This document shows, piece after piece, positions 41,816 to 50,143 of a DNA stretch of 64,000 bases (its first letter is position 1; every line of letters starts with the position of its first letter). Source of the DNA: Streptacidiphilus anmyonensis (GTDB taxonomy: Bacteria > Actinomycetota > Actinomycetes > Streptomycetales > Streptomycetaceae). A program made the position numbers and the translations under genes. The stretch spans positions 135,732-199,731 of the forward strand of contig NZ_BBPQ01000008.1 in the NCBI RefSeq assembly GCF_000787855.1, written 5' to 3'. Below the pieces are notes generated by a model. It had not been told where the DNA came from and made no database searches. It saw only the letters and a program-made list of their open reading frames with translations.

Positions 41816-43024
41816 ATGGCAGCGGCAGGGGTGGTCCGAGCGGTCAACGCGCTGGCGGGGCGGTGGGCTCGGGCGGTGCTGCCCGTGGAGGCGGCGACGC
41901 GGGACACGGTCTTCTCCCCCGTGGGTCTGTGGCCGCTGCTGGCAGCGCTCGCCGCCGGGGCGGACGGGGACGCGCGGGAGGAGCTGGAGGCGGCCGTCGG
42001 GCTGCGGGCCCCCGAGGCGATGGCAGGCGCGCGCGAGTTGACGGCCGCGCTGCGCCGGATGCCTGGCGTCTCCGCCGCGTTGGGCCTGTGGGCGCGGGAG
42101 GAGCTGGAGCTGGAGCCCGGCTGGGCGCTCAGCCTGCCGGAGCAGACGCTCGGACGACTCACGGGCGACCCGGCGGTCGACAAGCCGCGCCTCGACGCAT
42201 GGGCGAAGGAGTCGACCGGCGGCCGGATCGAGGCACTGCCGGTGGCCGTGGACGCGGAGACCGGGCTGGTGCTCGCCGCCGGCCTTCTCGCCCGTACCCG
42301 ATGGCTGAACCCGTTCCTGGAGATCGGGCACTGGGCCGAGCAGGGCCCCTGGGCGGGCCGGGATGTCCACGCGCTGATCCGACACTCGGCTGTGCTGGAC
42401 CGCACGGCCGTGATCGACGCGGCGACCGGCCCCGTCACCGAGCTGCGCGTGCTCGGCGACGCCGGGCTCGACGTGCACCTCCTGCTCGGCGCGGAGCACG
42501 CCGCGCCGAGCACCGTACTGGCCGCCGGACTCGACGCGCTGACCCGGCCACGCCTGCGCACGGGCGCGGACCGGCTGCCGGCAGGCACACCCGGTCCGGG
42601 CCTGAGCATCGGCTACGCGCGCTCGTTCCACCGGGAGCCCAGCCTGACGGCGCTGGTCGTGCCGTTCGACATGAGCAACGAGCACGACCTGCTGGACCAC
42701 CGCGCGGTCTTCGGGCTGACCAGCGCCGCCGACATCAGCCGCGGCCACTTCTCCGGTATCAGCCTCGGCTCGCCCCTTGCGGTGGGCTCCGCCCGCCAGA
42801 CGATGACGACGAAGTTGACTGCCCTGGGCTTCGAGGCAGCGGCGGTGACCGCCGTCAGCATGGTCGGGGCTGGAATCGCACCGCGCCCGCCCTACCGGGT
42901 GAAGCAGGTCGAGGTCACCTTCGACCGGCCGCACGGCTTCCTCGCCGTCCACCGCACCTCACGGCTCGTGCTGGCGGCGGGCTGGGTGGGCACGGCACAG
43001 ACCTACGAGGAGCCCTGGGACTGA
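41816..43024 (+). CDS. Serpin family protein
   Basis: This 402-aa protein matches the serpin fold. It has the N-terminal FSPVGLWPLLAALAAGADG helix (near 33), the KPRLDAWAKESTGGRI block (near 123), and the C-terminal FDRPHGFLAVHRTSRLVLAAGWV strands (near 365). The hinge of the reactive-centre loop, FEAAAVTAVSMV (near 341), has the small residues typical of inhibitory serpins. No signal peptide is evident, so it may act in the cytoplasm. Bacterial serpins are uncommon; this one could protect against an endogenous or foreign serine protease. The stop is 1 bp from the stop of the convergent TetR gene. Confidence 0.85.
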   Translation: MAAAGVVRAVNALAGRWARAVLPVEAATRDTVFSPVGLWPLLAALAAGADGDAREELEAAVGLRAPEAMAGARELTAALRRMPGVSAALGLWAREELELEPGWALSLPEQTLGRLTGDPAVDKPRLDAWAKESTGGRIEALPVAVDAETGLVLAAGLLARTRWLNPFLEIGHWAEQGPWAGRDVHALIRHSAVLDRTAVIDAATGPVTELRVLGDAGLDVHLLLGAEHAAPSTVLAAGLDALTRPRLRTGADRLPAGTPGPGLSIGYARSFHREPSLTALVVPFDMSNEHDLLDHRAVFGLTSAADISRGHFSGISLGSPLAVGSARQTMTTKLTALGFEAAAVTAVSMVGAGIAPRPPYRVKQVEVTFDRPHGFLAVHRTSRLVLAAGWVGTAQTYEEPWD

Positions 43025-43025
43025 G

Positions 43026-43640
43026 TCAGCTCGCCAGCCCCCGCTCCACCAGGCCCAGCGTGCCCTCCAGCATGGCCGCGCGGGTCGGGGGGTCGCAGAC
43101 GGCCAGGGGGCCGTCGATGGTGAGGAGGGCGAGGCCGTGGAGGGCGGCCCAGGCGGGGAACTCCGCGCCGGGGCGGCGGGAGGGGGGCATGAGGCCGGCG
43201 GCGAGGAGGGCGTCGAGGGCGGCGGCGACGATCCGGAAGGCGCGGTACTCCCCCAGGGCCTCGGGGCCGACCGCGAGTTCGCGGACGCCGTGGCAGAAGG
43301 CGGTGCGGAAGAGGCCGGGTTCCGCCTCGGCGAAGCCGACGTAGGCCGCGCCCAGGGCGCGCAGGCGCTCGCGTGGGTCGGCGTCCTGCGGCATCGCCGC
43401 CTCCAGGGCGTCCGCGAGGAGCTCGTGGGCGCGTTCCTTCGCCACCCGCAGCAGCTCCTCGTGGGAGGAGAAGTGCCGGTAGGCCGCCGCCGCGGAGACG
43501 CCCGCGCGGCGGGCGGCCTCGCGCAGGACGACGGCCTCGGGGCCGCCCTCGCGGGCGAGGGCGACCGCCTCGCGGGTGAGGGCGTTGGCGAGGTCGCCGT
43601 GGTGGTAGCGGGCGCGGGCGGCGGAACGGGTGTCGGACAC
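43026..43640 (-). CDS. TetR/AcrR family transcriptional regulator
   Basis: This 204-aa regulator has an N-terminal helix-turn-helix (about 10-60) with YHHGDLANALTREAVALAREGG and the recognition helix AAYRHFSSHEELL. A TetR C-terminal domain of the WHG type (near 150-200) follows. The HHGDL opening is typical of this subfamily. The GTG start has a CAGAAT -10-like hexamer about 7 bp upstream and no clear ribosome-binding site, so the mRNA may be leaderless. It lies just beyond the ABC permease in the same direction; its target is not evident. Confidence 0.9.
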   Translation of the reverse strand: MSDTRSAARARYHHGDLANALTREAVALAREGGPEAVVLREAARRAGVSAAAAYRHFSSHEELLRVAKERAHELLADALEAAMPQDADPRERLRALGAAYVGFAEAEPGLFRTAFCHGVRELAVGPEALGEYRAFRIVAAALDALLAAGLMPPSRRPGAEFPAWAALHGLALLTIDGPLAVCDPPTRAAMLEGTLGLVERGLAS

Positions 43641-43677
43641 ACCCCGATTCTGCCGCCCGCGCCGCCGGAACGAGAGA

Positions 43678-44457
43678 TCAGACCGACTTCTGGTAGCTGC
43701 GGAAGGTCCGCATCGACAGCCAGACCGCCGCGGCGGCGAGCAGCACCAGCCACCCGCCGTGGCTGAGCACGGACCACCAGTCGGCGTGGGCGGACATCGC
43801 CGAGCGGCCCGCCTCCAGCGCCCAGTTGACCGGGTTGAACCGGGCCACGACCTGCATCCAGTGCGGCATCAGCGTGGTGGCCATGAACGCGGAGGACAGG
43901 AAGGTCAGCGGCAGCAGCAGGAAGGTGTTGATGCCGATGATCGACTCCCGCTCCCGCACCAGCATGCCGAGCGCGTTGGAGAAGGCCCCGAAGATCGTGC
44001 CGAGCACCGACGAGGCGACGATCAGCACGATCAGGCCCGCCGCTCCGCCGGGGTAGTGCGCGCCGCCGATCCAGCCCAGCAGCACGATGATCACCGACTG
44101 GAAGGCGGTGGTCATCGCCTGCATCACCACGTTGGCGTTCATCAGCGCGCTGCGCCGGACCGGCGTGATGAGGAAGCGGTTCAGCGTGCCGCGTTCGATC
44201 TCCTCCAGCGTGCCCATGCCTGCCCACATGTTGGACGAGACCGCACTCATCACGATCACGCCGGGCACCAGGTAGTCGAGGTAGGAGCCGGAGCCGAAGC
44301 CGGGGATCTCGACGACCTTGCGGAACAGCGCGCCGAAGAGGAAGAGCCAGATCACCGGCTGGATGAGGGTGATGACGAGGTACGCGGGCTGGCGCAGGAA
44401 GGCCATGAACTGGCGCTGCGTCATGTACCAGGTGTCGCTGACGACGGCGGTGCTCAT
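43678..44457 (-). CDS. ABC-2 type permease (DrrB-like)
   Basis: This 259-aa membrane protein has six helices and the ABC-2 signature region. Recognisable parts are RQPAYLVITLIQPVIWLFLFGALF (helix 1), the EIERGTLNRFLITPVRRSAL segment (near 84) and the FNPVNWALEAGRSAM element near 215, typical of DrrB-type drug exporters. It pairs with the ATPase encoded just upstream; their genes overlap by 4 bp (ATGA), so the subunits are made together. The complex should export a hydrophobic small molecule. The PadR gene further upstream probably regulates it. Confidence 0.93.
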   Translation of the reverse strand: MSTAVVSDTWYMTQRQFMAFLRQPAYLVITLIQPVIWLFLFGALFRKVVEIPGFGSGSYLDYLVPGVIVMSAVSSNMWAGMGTLEEIERGTLNRFLITPVRRSALMNANVVMQAMTTAFQSVIIVLLGWIGGAHYPGGAAGLIVLIVASSVLGTIFGAFSNALGMLVRERESIIGINTFLLLPLTFLSSAFMATTLMPHWMQVVARFNPVNWALEAGRSAMSAHADWWSVLSHGGWLVLLAAAAVWLSMRTFRSYQKSV

Positions 44458-45530
44458 CGGCCCGCTCCTTCCAGGCCGGAGGTGGACTCGGCCGAGGAGA
44501 AGCTGCGGCCGGCGTAGCGGAGATAGACGTCGTCCAGCGACGGACGCGAGACGGTGACGGCGGCGACGCCGAGGCCGATCCGGTCCAGCGCGGCCAGGAC
44601 CGCGGGGACCGCGGCCGCGCCGTCGTCCGCGCGGGCGGCGACGCGGCGGCCCGCCAGGGTGATGTCGCGGACGCCGTCGACGGAGCCGAGAGCGCCGATG
44701 ACGGGCAGCTCGTCGGTGGCGGTGGCGGCGAGCTCCACGGCGAGGGCGTCACCGCGCAGCTCGCCCTTGAGCTCGTCGGGGGTGCCCTGGACGACGACGC
44801 GGCCGCGGTCGACGATGGCGAGGCGGGCGGCGAGCTTGTCCGCCTCCTCCAGGTAGTGCGTGGTGAGCAGGATGGTCAGGCCCTCGGCCCCCGCCAGGCG
44901 CTCGATCTCCTCCCACATGGCGGTGCGGGCCTCCGGGTCGAGGCCCGTGGTCGGCTCGTCGAGGAAGAGCACCTGCGGGCGGTGGACCAGCCCGATCGCG
45001 ACGTCCAGGCGCCGCAGCATGCCGCCGGAGTAGGTCTTCACCTGCCGCCCGGCCGCGTCGGCCAGGTCGAAGCGGGCCAGCAACTCGTCGACGCGGCGGG
45101 TCAGCTGCACGCCGCGCAGGCCGTAGAGGCGGCCCTGGAGCAGCAGGTTGTCCCGGCCGGTCGCGACCGGGTCCGCGCCGGAGCGCTGGGCGACGACGCC
45201 GATGGCGCGGCGTACCTGGTCCGGCTCACGGGCGACGTCGTGCCCGGCCACCGTCGCGCTGCCGGAGTCCGCGGCGGCGAGAGTGGTGAGGATCTTGACG
45301 GTGGTCGACTTGCCGGCGCCGTTCGGGCCGAGCAGTCCGAAGACACTGCCCGGCTCGACGCTGATGCTGAGCCCGTCGAGGGCGCGCACGCCCTCCGGCT
45401 GAGCCTTGCCACGGCCCTTGGGGTGGTAGGTCTTGACCAGGTCGACCGCATGCACGGCGGCGTCGGCGGCGTCCGGGACGCCTTGGTCGGGGACGACGCC
45501 GAGCGGCGTCGTCCTGGTCTCGGTGTTCAT
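44454..45530 (-). CDS. ABC transporter ATP-binding protein (DrrA-like, daunorubicin-resistance type)
   Basis: This 358-aa ATPase carries Walker A GPNGAGKST (near 70), Q-loop VVAQRSGAD (near 115), signature YSGGMLRRLDVA (near 165), Walker B VLFLDEP (near 186) and the switch His in LLTTHYLEE (near 221). The C-terminal part with VSRPSLDDVYLRYAGR is the DrrA-type regulatory extension. An N-terminal tail of 30 residues is variable. The ATG follows CCGGAGGGAATCC. It forms an export complex with the overlapping permease. PadR regulator and a possible small RNA lie upstream. Confidence 0.95.
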   Translation of the reverse strand: MNTETRTTPLGVVPDQGVPDAADAAVHAVDLVKTYHPKGRGKAQPEGVRALDGLSISVEPGSVFGLLGPNGAGKSTTVKILTTLAAADSGSATVAGHDVAREPDQVRRAIGVVAQRSGADPVATGRDNLLLQGRLYGLRGVQLTRRVDELLARFDLADAAGRQVKTYSGGMLRRLDVAIGLVHRPQVLFLDEPTTGLDPEARTAMWEEIERLAGAEGLTILLTTHYLEEADKLAARLAIVDRGRVVVQGTPDELKGELRGDALAVELAATATDELPVIGALGSVDGVRDITLAGRRVAARADDGAAAVPAVLAALDRIGLGVAAVTVSRPSLDDVYLRYAGRSFSSAESTSGLEGAGR

Positions 45531-45599
45531 GACGGGGGATTCCCTCCGGTCGTCACGGCTGTGCGATTGATCGCTGCCGATCTGCGACGGGGGATCCGG

Positions 45600-45712
45600 A
45601 GCTACGATGGAGCTGCGTGTTCCTCGTACGCACCGAATCCTGTTGCCGCAGGCCGGTTGCGAGGTTCCGGCCCCCGCTGGTGTTGCCGCACCGGGCGGGG
45701 GCTTTCATCTTG
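45600..45712 (+). ncRNA. Candidate small RNA with an intrinsic terminator
   Basis: A TACGAT -10-like hexamer lies at 45604-45609. A strong hairpin at 45670-45702 (8-bp GCCCCCGC stem plus an inner GGTG/CACC stem) is followed by TTTCATCTT, a plus-strand intrinsic terminator. No plus-strand gene ends here; both flanking genes run on the minus strand. The most economical reading is a short plus-strand transcript divergent from the ABC operon. The boundaries are guesses. Confidence 0.3.
45670..45706 (+). terminator. Intrinsic terminator on the plus strand
   Basis: GCCCCCGC (45670-45677) and GCGGGGGC (45695-45702), with an inner GGTG/CACC pairing and a following T-rich stretch, form the most typical rho-independent terminator in the window. 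It lies in the gap between the PadR gene and the ABC operon. Confidence 0.6.
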
Positions 45713-45725
45713 TGGTGTCCGAGCG

Positions 45726-46379
45726 TCAGTCGGGCCGTGGGAGCCCGCTCGTGCGCTCGTCCAGGTCCGACCACTCCTGCGGCGCCGCGCCGGTGGCGTG
45801 ATAGGCACGCCAGCCGTCCAGGCCGCTCAGAGTGTCCGTCTCCATCCGCTGGAGCAGTCCGCGCAGCCACTCGGCCTCGGCCCGCTGCATGGTGAGCGCG
45901 TAGTCGGCCTCGACCAGGAAGATCTCGGGCAGAACCGCCCGGCACTCCTCCAGGACCTCGGCCTGCACCGACACGCCCTCGTCCAGCGTGGCGAGCCGCT
46001 TGCGCAGCAGCGCCTCGACCTCGTCCGGCGGGAGCGAGCCCGCCAGCGAGAGGCCGGCCTCGAACTGCGGGTACTCCTTCACCGGGACGCTGAGCAGCTC
46101 CGAGAGCCACTCGTGCATCTCGGCGCGGCCGCTCTCGGTGATGCCGTAGACCGTGCGCTCGGGCCTGCGGCCGTCGCGCTCGGTGCTCTCGGCCGCGATG
46201 AAGCCGTGCTTCTCCAGGTTCTGGACCACGGTGTAGAGCGAGCCGAAATTGATCTTGATGCTGGCCTGCTTGCCACGCTGGCGCAGCACCTGAGCCATCT
46301 CGTAGGGGTGACGCGGGGTCTCCGCGCACATCGAGAGCACCGCCAGCGCCAGCGGGTTGCTGAGCTTGCGCTTGGCCAC
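45726..46379 (-). CDS. PadR family transcriptional regulator
   Basis: This 217-aa regulator has the PadR winged helix (1-80): LALAVLSMCAETPRHPYEMAQVLRQRG, then FGSLYTVVQNLEKHGFI and the wing RTVYGITESGR. A helical C-terminal dimerisation domain (Vir_act_alpha_C-like) follows to residue 190. The GTG start follows GGGAGG at 8 bp. It lies upstream of a DrrAB-type exporter in the same direction and is its likely repressor, relieved by an exported drug. Two dyads upstream of it are probable binding sites. Confidence 0.92.
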   Translation of the reverse strand: MAKRKLSNPLALAVLSMCAETPRHPYEMAQVLRQRGKQASIKINFGSLYTVVQNLEKHGFIAAESTERDGRRPERTVYGITESGRAEMHEWLSELLSVPVKEYPQFEAGLSLAGSLPPDEVEALLRKRLATLDEGVSVQAEVLEECRAVLPEIFLVEADYALTMQRAEAEWLRGLLQRMETDTLSGLDGWRAYHATGAAPQEWSDLDERTSGLPRPD

Positions 46380-46402
46380 GTCTCACACCTCCCGAACGCT
46401 CT

Positions 46403-46418
46403 TACTCGTACACGAGTA
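46403..46418. promoter_or_regulatory. PadR operator candidate 1
   Basis: TACTCGT-AC-ACGAGTA is a perfect 7-bp dyad 24 bp upstream of the PadR start. It is AT-richer than the surroundings and suits an autoregulatory site. Confidence 0.5.
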
Positions 46419-46430
46419 TATGAGCGCGGG

Positions 46431-46454
46431 TATAGCGCGTGTCAATACGCTATA
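46431..46454. promoter_or_regulatory. PadR operator candidate 2
   Basis: TATAGCG-N10-CGCTATA is a perfect 7-bp dyad that overlaps the stop codon of the neighbouring transglycosylase-like gene. TATA-ended arms are typical for PadR binding sites in actinomycetes. Confidence 0.5.
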
Positions 46455-47151
46455 TCGCGATAGCCTTCCCGGCCTTTGCCCAGTTGGAGCGCGTGGTGTC
46501 GAGATACTGCTGCGCCTGCGGCCCGAGGGCGACCCCGCGCGCGAAGGCGAGCATGTTGCCGGGGCCGGTGTTGTAGCCGAGGGCCAGCAGCTCGTCCGTG
46601 GTCAGCGAGGAGACGTGGTGCGCGGGCAGCTGGGCGTCGAGGTCGTGCAGGTACCAGGCCTCGGCGCGGATGGCCAGATCGGGATCGTCCGGCAGGTCCA
46701 GCCAGGAACGGTCCGCGAACGGACGGCCCTGCTTCACCTGGTCGAAGGTGGCCTGGTGCATGTTGGCGAGGCCGAGCGCGGCGGTCGGCTTGAGCTTCAG
46801 CCAGGCCTTCTCGAAGGACGGGTCGTGCGGCTTGTAGTCCTCGTCGTAGAGCACCGCCATGACCAACTGCGGGTCCACGCCCGCCTCGTGCGCGCGGTCG
46901 CGCACCTGGGCGGCGAACTGGGACGGGTCGTAGCTGCCGTGGTACCAGCTGCCGCCGCTCCCCGAAGGGCTCGGTGACGGACTGTCGGAGGGCGCGTGGG
47001 CACCGGAGGCCGAACCGGACGGCGACGCCGCCGCGTCACCGGACGAACCGCCGTGACCGTGCATCACCGCCCAGACGAGCACCCCCGCCACGGCGATGGC
47101 CAGCCACGCCCCCCAGGCCGAACGCCTCCGCTCCGACCGCCCCCGAGCCAC
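46450..47151 (-). CDS. Membrane-anchored lytic transglycosylase-like protein
   Basis: This 233-aa protein has one N-terminal helix (about 14-30), a Ser/Pro/Gly-rich stalk (34-68) and a C-terminal SLT-type lysozyme-like domain. The catalytic Glu is in QLVMAVLYDEDYKP (near 104), followed by AALGLANMHQATF (near 126) and LLALGYNTGPGNM (near 195), which match the GLMQ and AYNxG motifs. It should cleave peptidoglycan between MurNAc and GlcNAc at the cell surface. The GTG start is 7 bp behind the stop of the helicase gene, so it may be the last gene of that operon. Confidence 0.82.
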   Translation of the reverse strand: MARGRSERRRSAWGAWLAIAVAGVLVWAVMHGHGGSSGDAAASPSGSASGAHAPSDSPSPSPSGSGGSWYHGSYDPSQFAAQVRDRAHEAGVDPQLVMAVLYDEDYKPHDPSFEKAWLKLKPTAALGLANMHQATFDQVKQGRPFADRSWLDLPDDPDLAIRAEAWYLHDLDAQLPAHHVSSLTTDELLALGYNTGPGNMLAFARGVALGPQAQQYLDTTRSNWAKAGKAIAI

Positions 47152-47158
47152 CGCGCCG

Positions 47159-50050
47159 TCACCCCACCGAGGAGTAGGCGATGATGCCGCGCCGGACCGC
47201 CTCGACGGCCTTGCGCGCCGCCGTGCGGACCTCGCCGTCGGCCGAGGCCGCGTTCTGGATCTGGCCCAGCACGTCGATCAGCTGACGCGTCCAGCGGACG
47301 AAGTCGCCGGCCGGCATGTCGGCCTCGCGCAGCACCTTGTCCAGCGACTCCCCCGAGGCCCAGCGGAAGGCCGTCCAGGCGAAGCCCAGATCCGGCTCGC
47401 GCCGCACCCAGCCCTCCATCGTGGAGAGCTTGTGCTGCTCCTCCAGCGCGTCCAGGTGACCCCAGATGCGGACCATGGACTCCAGCGCCGGACGGGCCTT
47501 GCCCTCCGGCACCTTGGCCGCGCCCGCCTCCTCGTCGCCGCGCCGCGACTCGTAGACCAGCGCCGAGGCGCAGGCCGCGAGCTCGGCGGGCGCCAGGCCG
47601 TTCCACACGCCCTCGCGCAGGCACTCCGACGCCAGCAGGTCCAGATCGCCGTAGAGGCGGCCCAGGCGCTTGCCGTGGTCGGTGACGGTGTCCGCGTGCA
47701 GGTAGTCCAGATCCGTCAGCAGAGCGCAGACCCGGTCGAAGGTGCGGGCGATGGTGTGCGTGCGCGAGCGCATCCGGCGCTCGAGCTGCTCGGTGTCGCG
47801 CTTGAGCCGGTCGTAGCGCTCGGCCCAGCGGGCGTGGTCCTCGCGCTCGTCGCAGCCGTGGCACGGGTGCTGCCGCAGCTCGGCACGCAGGCGCGCGATC
47901 TCGGGATCGTCGGCCGCGGCCGCGCGGCCCTTGCGGACCCGACCCGGATCGATGTGCCCGGCCTTGCTGCGGAGCGCCGAGGCGAGGTCGCGGCGGGACT
48001 GCGGGCTGCGCGGGTTGAAGGACTTCGGGATGCGCAGCCGCTCGATCGGCTCGACCGGGACCGGGAAGTCGATCATCGCGAGGCGCTTGACCTGCCGCTC
48101 GGCGGTCAGCACCACCGGGCGCGGGCCCTCCTGGTACTCCTGGCCGCGACCGCCTCCGTAACCCCGGGTGCCGTGCCGGGACACCGGCGGCAGGCCAGGG
48201 TCGAGCACCAGCGCGAGCCCGGCGAAGCGTCCGCTCGGCACGTGGATCACGTCGCCGGGACGCAGCCGCTCCAGCGAGTCGGCCGCGCTGGCCCGGCGCT
48301 GCGCCTGCCCCTCGCGGGCGAGCGTCTGCTCGCGGTCCTTGAGCGCGCGGCGCAGGCCCATGTACGCGTCGAAGTCCCCGAGGTGGCAGGTGACCGCCTC
48401 GAGGTAGCCGGCCAGGCCCTCCTCGTTGCGCTGCACCTGCCGGGCGATGCCGACGACCGAGCGGTCCGCCTGGAACTGCGCGAAGGAGGTCTCCAGCAGC
48501 TCCCGGGCGGTGTGCCGCCCGTACTGGGAGACGAGGTTGACGGCCATGTTGTACGAGGGCTTGAACGAGGAGCGCAGCGGATACGTACGCGTCCCCGCCA
48601 GGCCCGCCAGCGCGGCCGGATCCAGCCCCGGCTGCCACAGCACGACGGCGTGGCCCTCGATGTCGATGCCGCGCCGCCCGGCGCGGCCGGTGAGCTGGGT
48701 GTACTCACCCGGCGTCACGTCGGCGTGGGTCTCGCCGTTCCACTTGACCAGCTTCTCCATGACGACGGAGCGGGCCGGCATGTTGATGCCGAGCGCGAGC
48801 GTCTCCGTCGCGAAGACCGCCTTGACCAGGCCGCGCTGGAACAGCTCCTCGACGACCTCCTTGAAGGTCGGCAGCATGCCCGCGTGGTGGGCGGCGATGC
48901 CGCGCTCCAGCGCGTCGAGCCACTCGAAGTAGCCGAGCACGTGCAGGTCCTCGGGCGGGATGTTCTCCGTCCGGGACTCGACCAGGGCGCGGACCTCGGC
49001 CCGCTCGGCGTCGTTGTTGAGCCGCAGGCCCGCGTGGAGGCACTGCTGGACGGCGGCCTCGCAGCCCGCGCGACTGAAGATGAACGTGATCGCGGGCAGC
49101 AGGCCCTCGGCGTCGAGGCGGTCGATGACCTCGACCCGGCTCGGCGTCCAGGCGCGGCCCGGTCTGCCGTTCGACATCGAGCGGCCGCGGCCGCGTCGGT
49201 CGAACCGGTCCCGCCCGGCCCCACGGCGGTCCTGCTCGGCGCGCGCGAGACGCACCAGCTCCGGGTTGACGTCCGCCTCTCCCCCGCGCCCCGCGCCGCC
49301 CTCGCGCTTGCGCCCGGAGGCGCGCTCCTCGGCGACGCGCGAGGTGAACAGGTCGTACATCCGGTGGCCGGCCAGCACGTGCTGCCACAGCGGCACCGGT
49401 CGGTGCTCGGAGACGATGACCTTGGTTCCGCCGCGGACGGTGTCCAGCCAGTCGCCGAACTCCTCCGCGTTCGACACGGTGGCGGAGAGCGAGACCAGGG
49501 TGACCGACTCGGGCAGGTGGATGATGACCTCCTCCCACACCGCGCCGCGGAAGCGGTCGGCGAGGTAGTGCACCTCGTCCATGACCACGTAGCCGAGGCC
49601 GGAGAGGGTGGAGGAGCCCGCGTAGAGCATGTTGCGCAGCACCTCCGTCGTCATGACGACGACGGACGCCTCGCTGTTGATGGTGTTGTCACCGGTCAGC
49701 AGGCCGACCCGGTCGGGGCCGTAGCGCTTGACCAGGTCCTGGTACTTCTGGTTCGACAGCGCCTTGATGGGCGTCGTGTAGAAGCACTTGCGGCCCTGGT
49801 TCAGCGCCAGGTGCACGGCGAACTCGCCGACGATGGTCTTTCCGGAGCCCGTGGGGGCGGCCACCAGCACGCCCTCGCCGCCCTCCAGCGCCTGGCACGC
49901 CTCCACCTGGAAGGCGTCCAGCGGGAAGTCGTACAGCTGGCGGAAGGCGTGCAGCGCGCTGGCTTCCTCCTTGGCGCGTTGCCGCGCCGCGGCGTAGCGC
50001 TCGGAGGGGCTGAGGGTCTCGTCAGCGGAAGACAGGTTCTGGTCAGTCAT
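47159..50050 (-). CDS. helY: DEAD/DEAH box helicase, HelY/Mtr4-like
   Basis: This 963-aa protein is a superfamily 2 helicase of the Ski2/Mtr4-like group common to actinobacteria. Motif I is APTGSGKT (near 64), motif Ia TPIKALSNQK, motif II DEVHYL (near 157), motif III SLSATV (near 182) and motif VI QLTGRAGRRGID (near 455). A long C-terminal region with a Cys/His cluster (HPCHGCDEREDH, near 730) and a terminal helical DSHCT domain follows. It probably unwinds RNA or structured nucleic acid. An Arg/Gly-rich insert lies near 270. It precedes the transglycosylase gene and follows tatC with a 93-bp gap. Confidence 0.93.
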   Translation of the reverse strand: MTDQNLSSADETLSPSERYAAARQRAKEEASALHAFRQLYDFPLDAFQVEACQALEGGEGVLVAAPTGSGKTIVGEFAVHLALNQGRKCFYTTPIKALSNQKYQDLVKRYGPDRVGLLTGDNTINSEASVVVMTTEVLRNMLYAGSSTLSGLGYVVMDEVHYLADRFRGAVWEEVIIHLPESVTLVSLSATVSNAEEFGDWLDTVRGGTKVIVSEHRPVPLWQHVLAGHRMYDLFTSRVAEERASGRKREGGAGRGGEADVNPELVRLARAEQDRRGAGRDRFDRRGRGRSMSNGRPGRAWTPSRVEVIDRLDAEGLLPAITFIFSRAGCEAAVQQCLHAGLRLNNDAERAEVRALVESRTENIPPEDLHVLGYFEWLDALERGIAAHHAGMLPTFKEVVEELFQRGLVKAVFATETLALGINMPARSVVMEKLVKWNGETHADVTPGEYTQLTGRAGRRGIDIEGHAVVLWQPGLDPAALAGLAGTRTYPLRSSFKPSYNMAVNLVSQYGRHTARELLETSFAQFQADRSVVGIARQVQRNEEGLAGYLEAVTCHLGDFDAYMGLRRALKDREQTLAREGQAQRRASAADSLERLRPGDVIHVPSGRFAGLALVLDPGLPPVSRHGTRGYGGGRGQEYQEGPRPVVLTAERQVKRLAMIDFPVPVEPIERLRIPKSFNPRSPQSRRDLASALRSKAGHIDPGRVRKGRAAAADDPEIARLRAELRQHPCHGCDEREDHARWAERYDRLKRDTEQLERRMRSRTHTIARTFDRVCALLTDLDYLHADTVTDHGKRLGRLYGDLDLLASECLREGVWNGLAPAELAACASALVYESRRGDEEAGAAKVPEGKARPALESMVRIWGHLDALEEQHKLSTMEGWVRREPDLGFAWTAFRWASGESLDKVLREADMPAGDFVRWTRQLIDVLGQIQNAASADGEVRTAARKAVEAVRRGIIAYSSVG

Positions 50051-50143
50051 CTCGCCTAGGAGCGTACCCGTCCGGACCGACAGTCCACCTGAAGATTGTT
50101 TACCGACTGGTTAACGCCTTCAGGTGACGCCCCGGGTGACATC

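Noticed and set aside
45600..45712. 6C RNA, a conserved actinobacterial small RNA
   Set aside because: The loops with six cytosines that define it are not present.
45607..45801. A leader peptide encoded on the plus strand before the intrinsic terminator
   Set aside because: No run of regulatory codons and no downstream plus-strand gene to attenuate. A non-coding RNA is the simpler reading.
47096..50059. A 987-codon open frame on the plus strand opposite the helicase gene
   Set aside because: Its translation is rich in Arg, Gly, Val and Ala with no motif, and the minus strand encodes a complete HelY helicase with all motifs. It is a GC-rich shadow frame.
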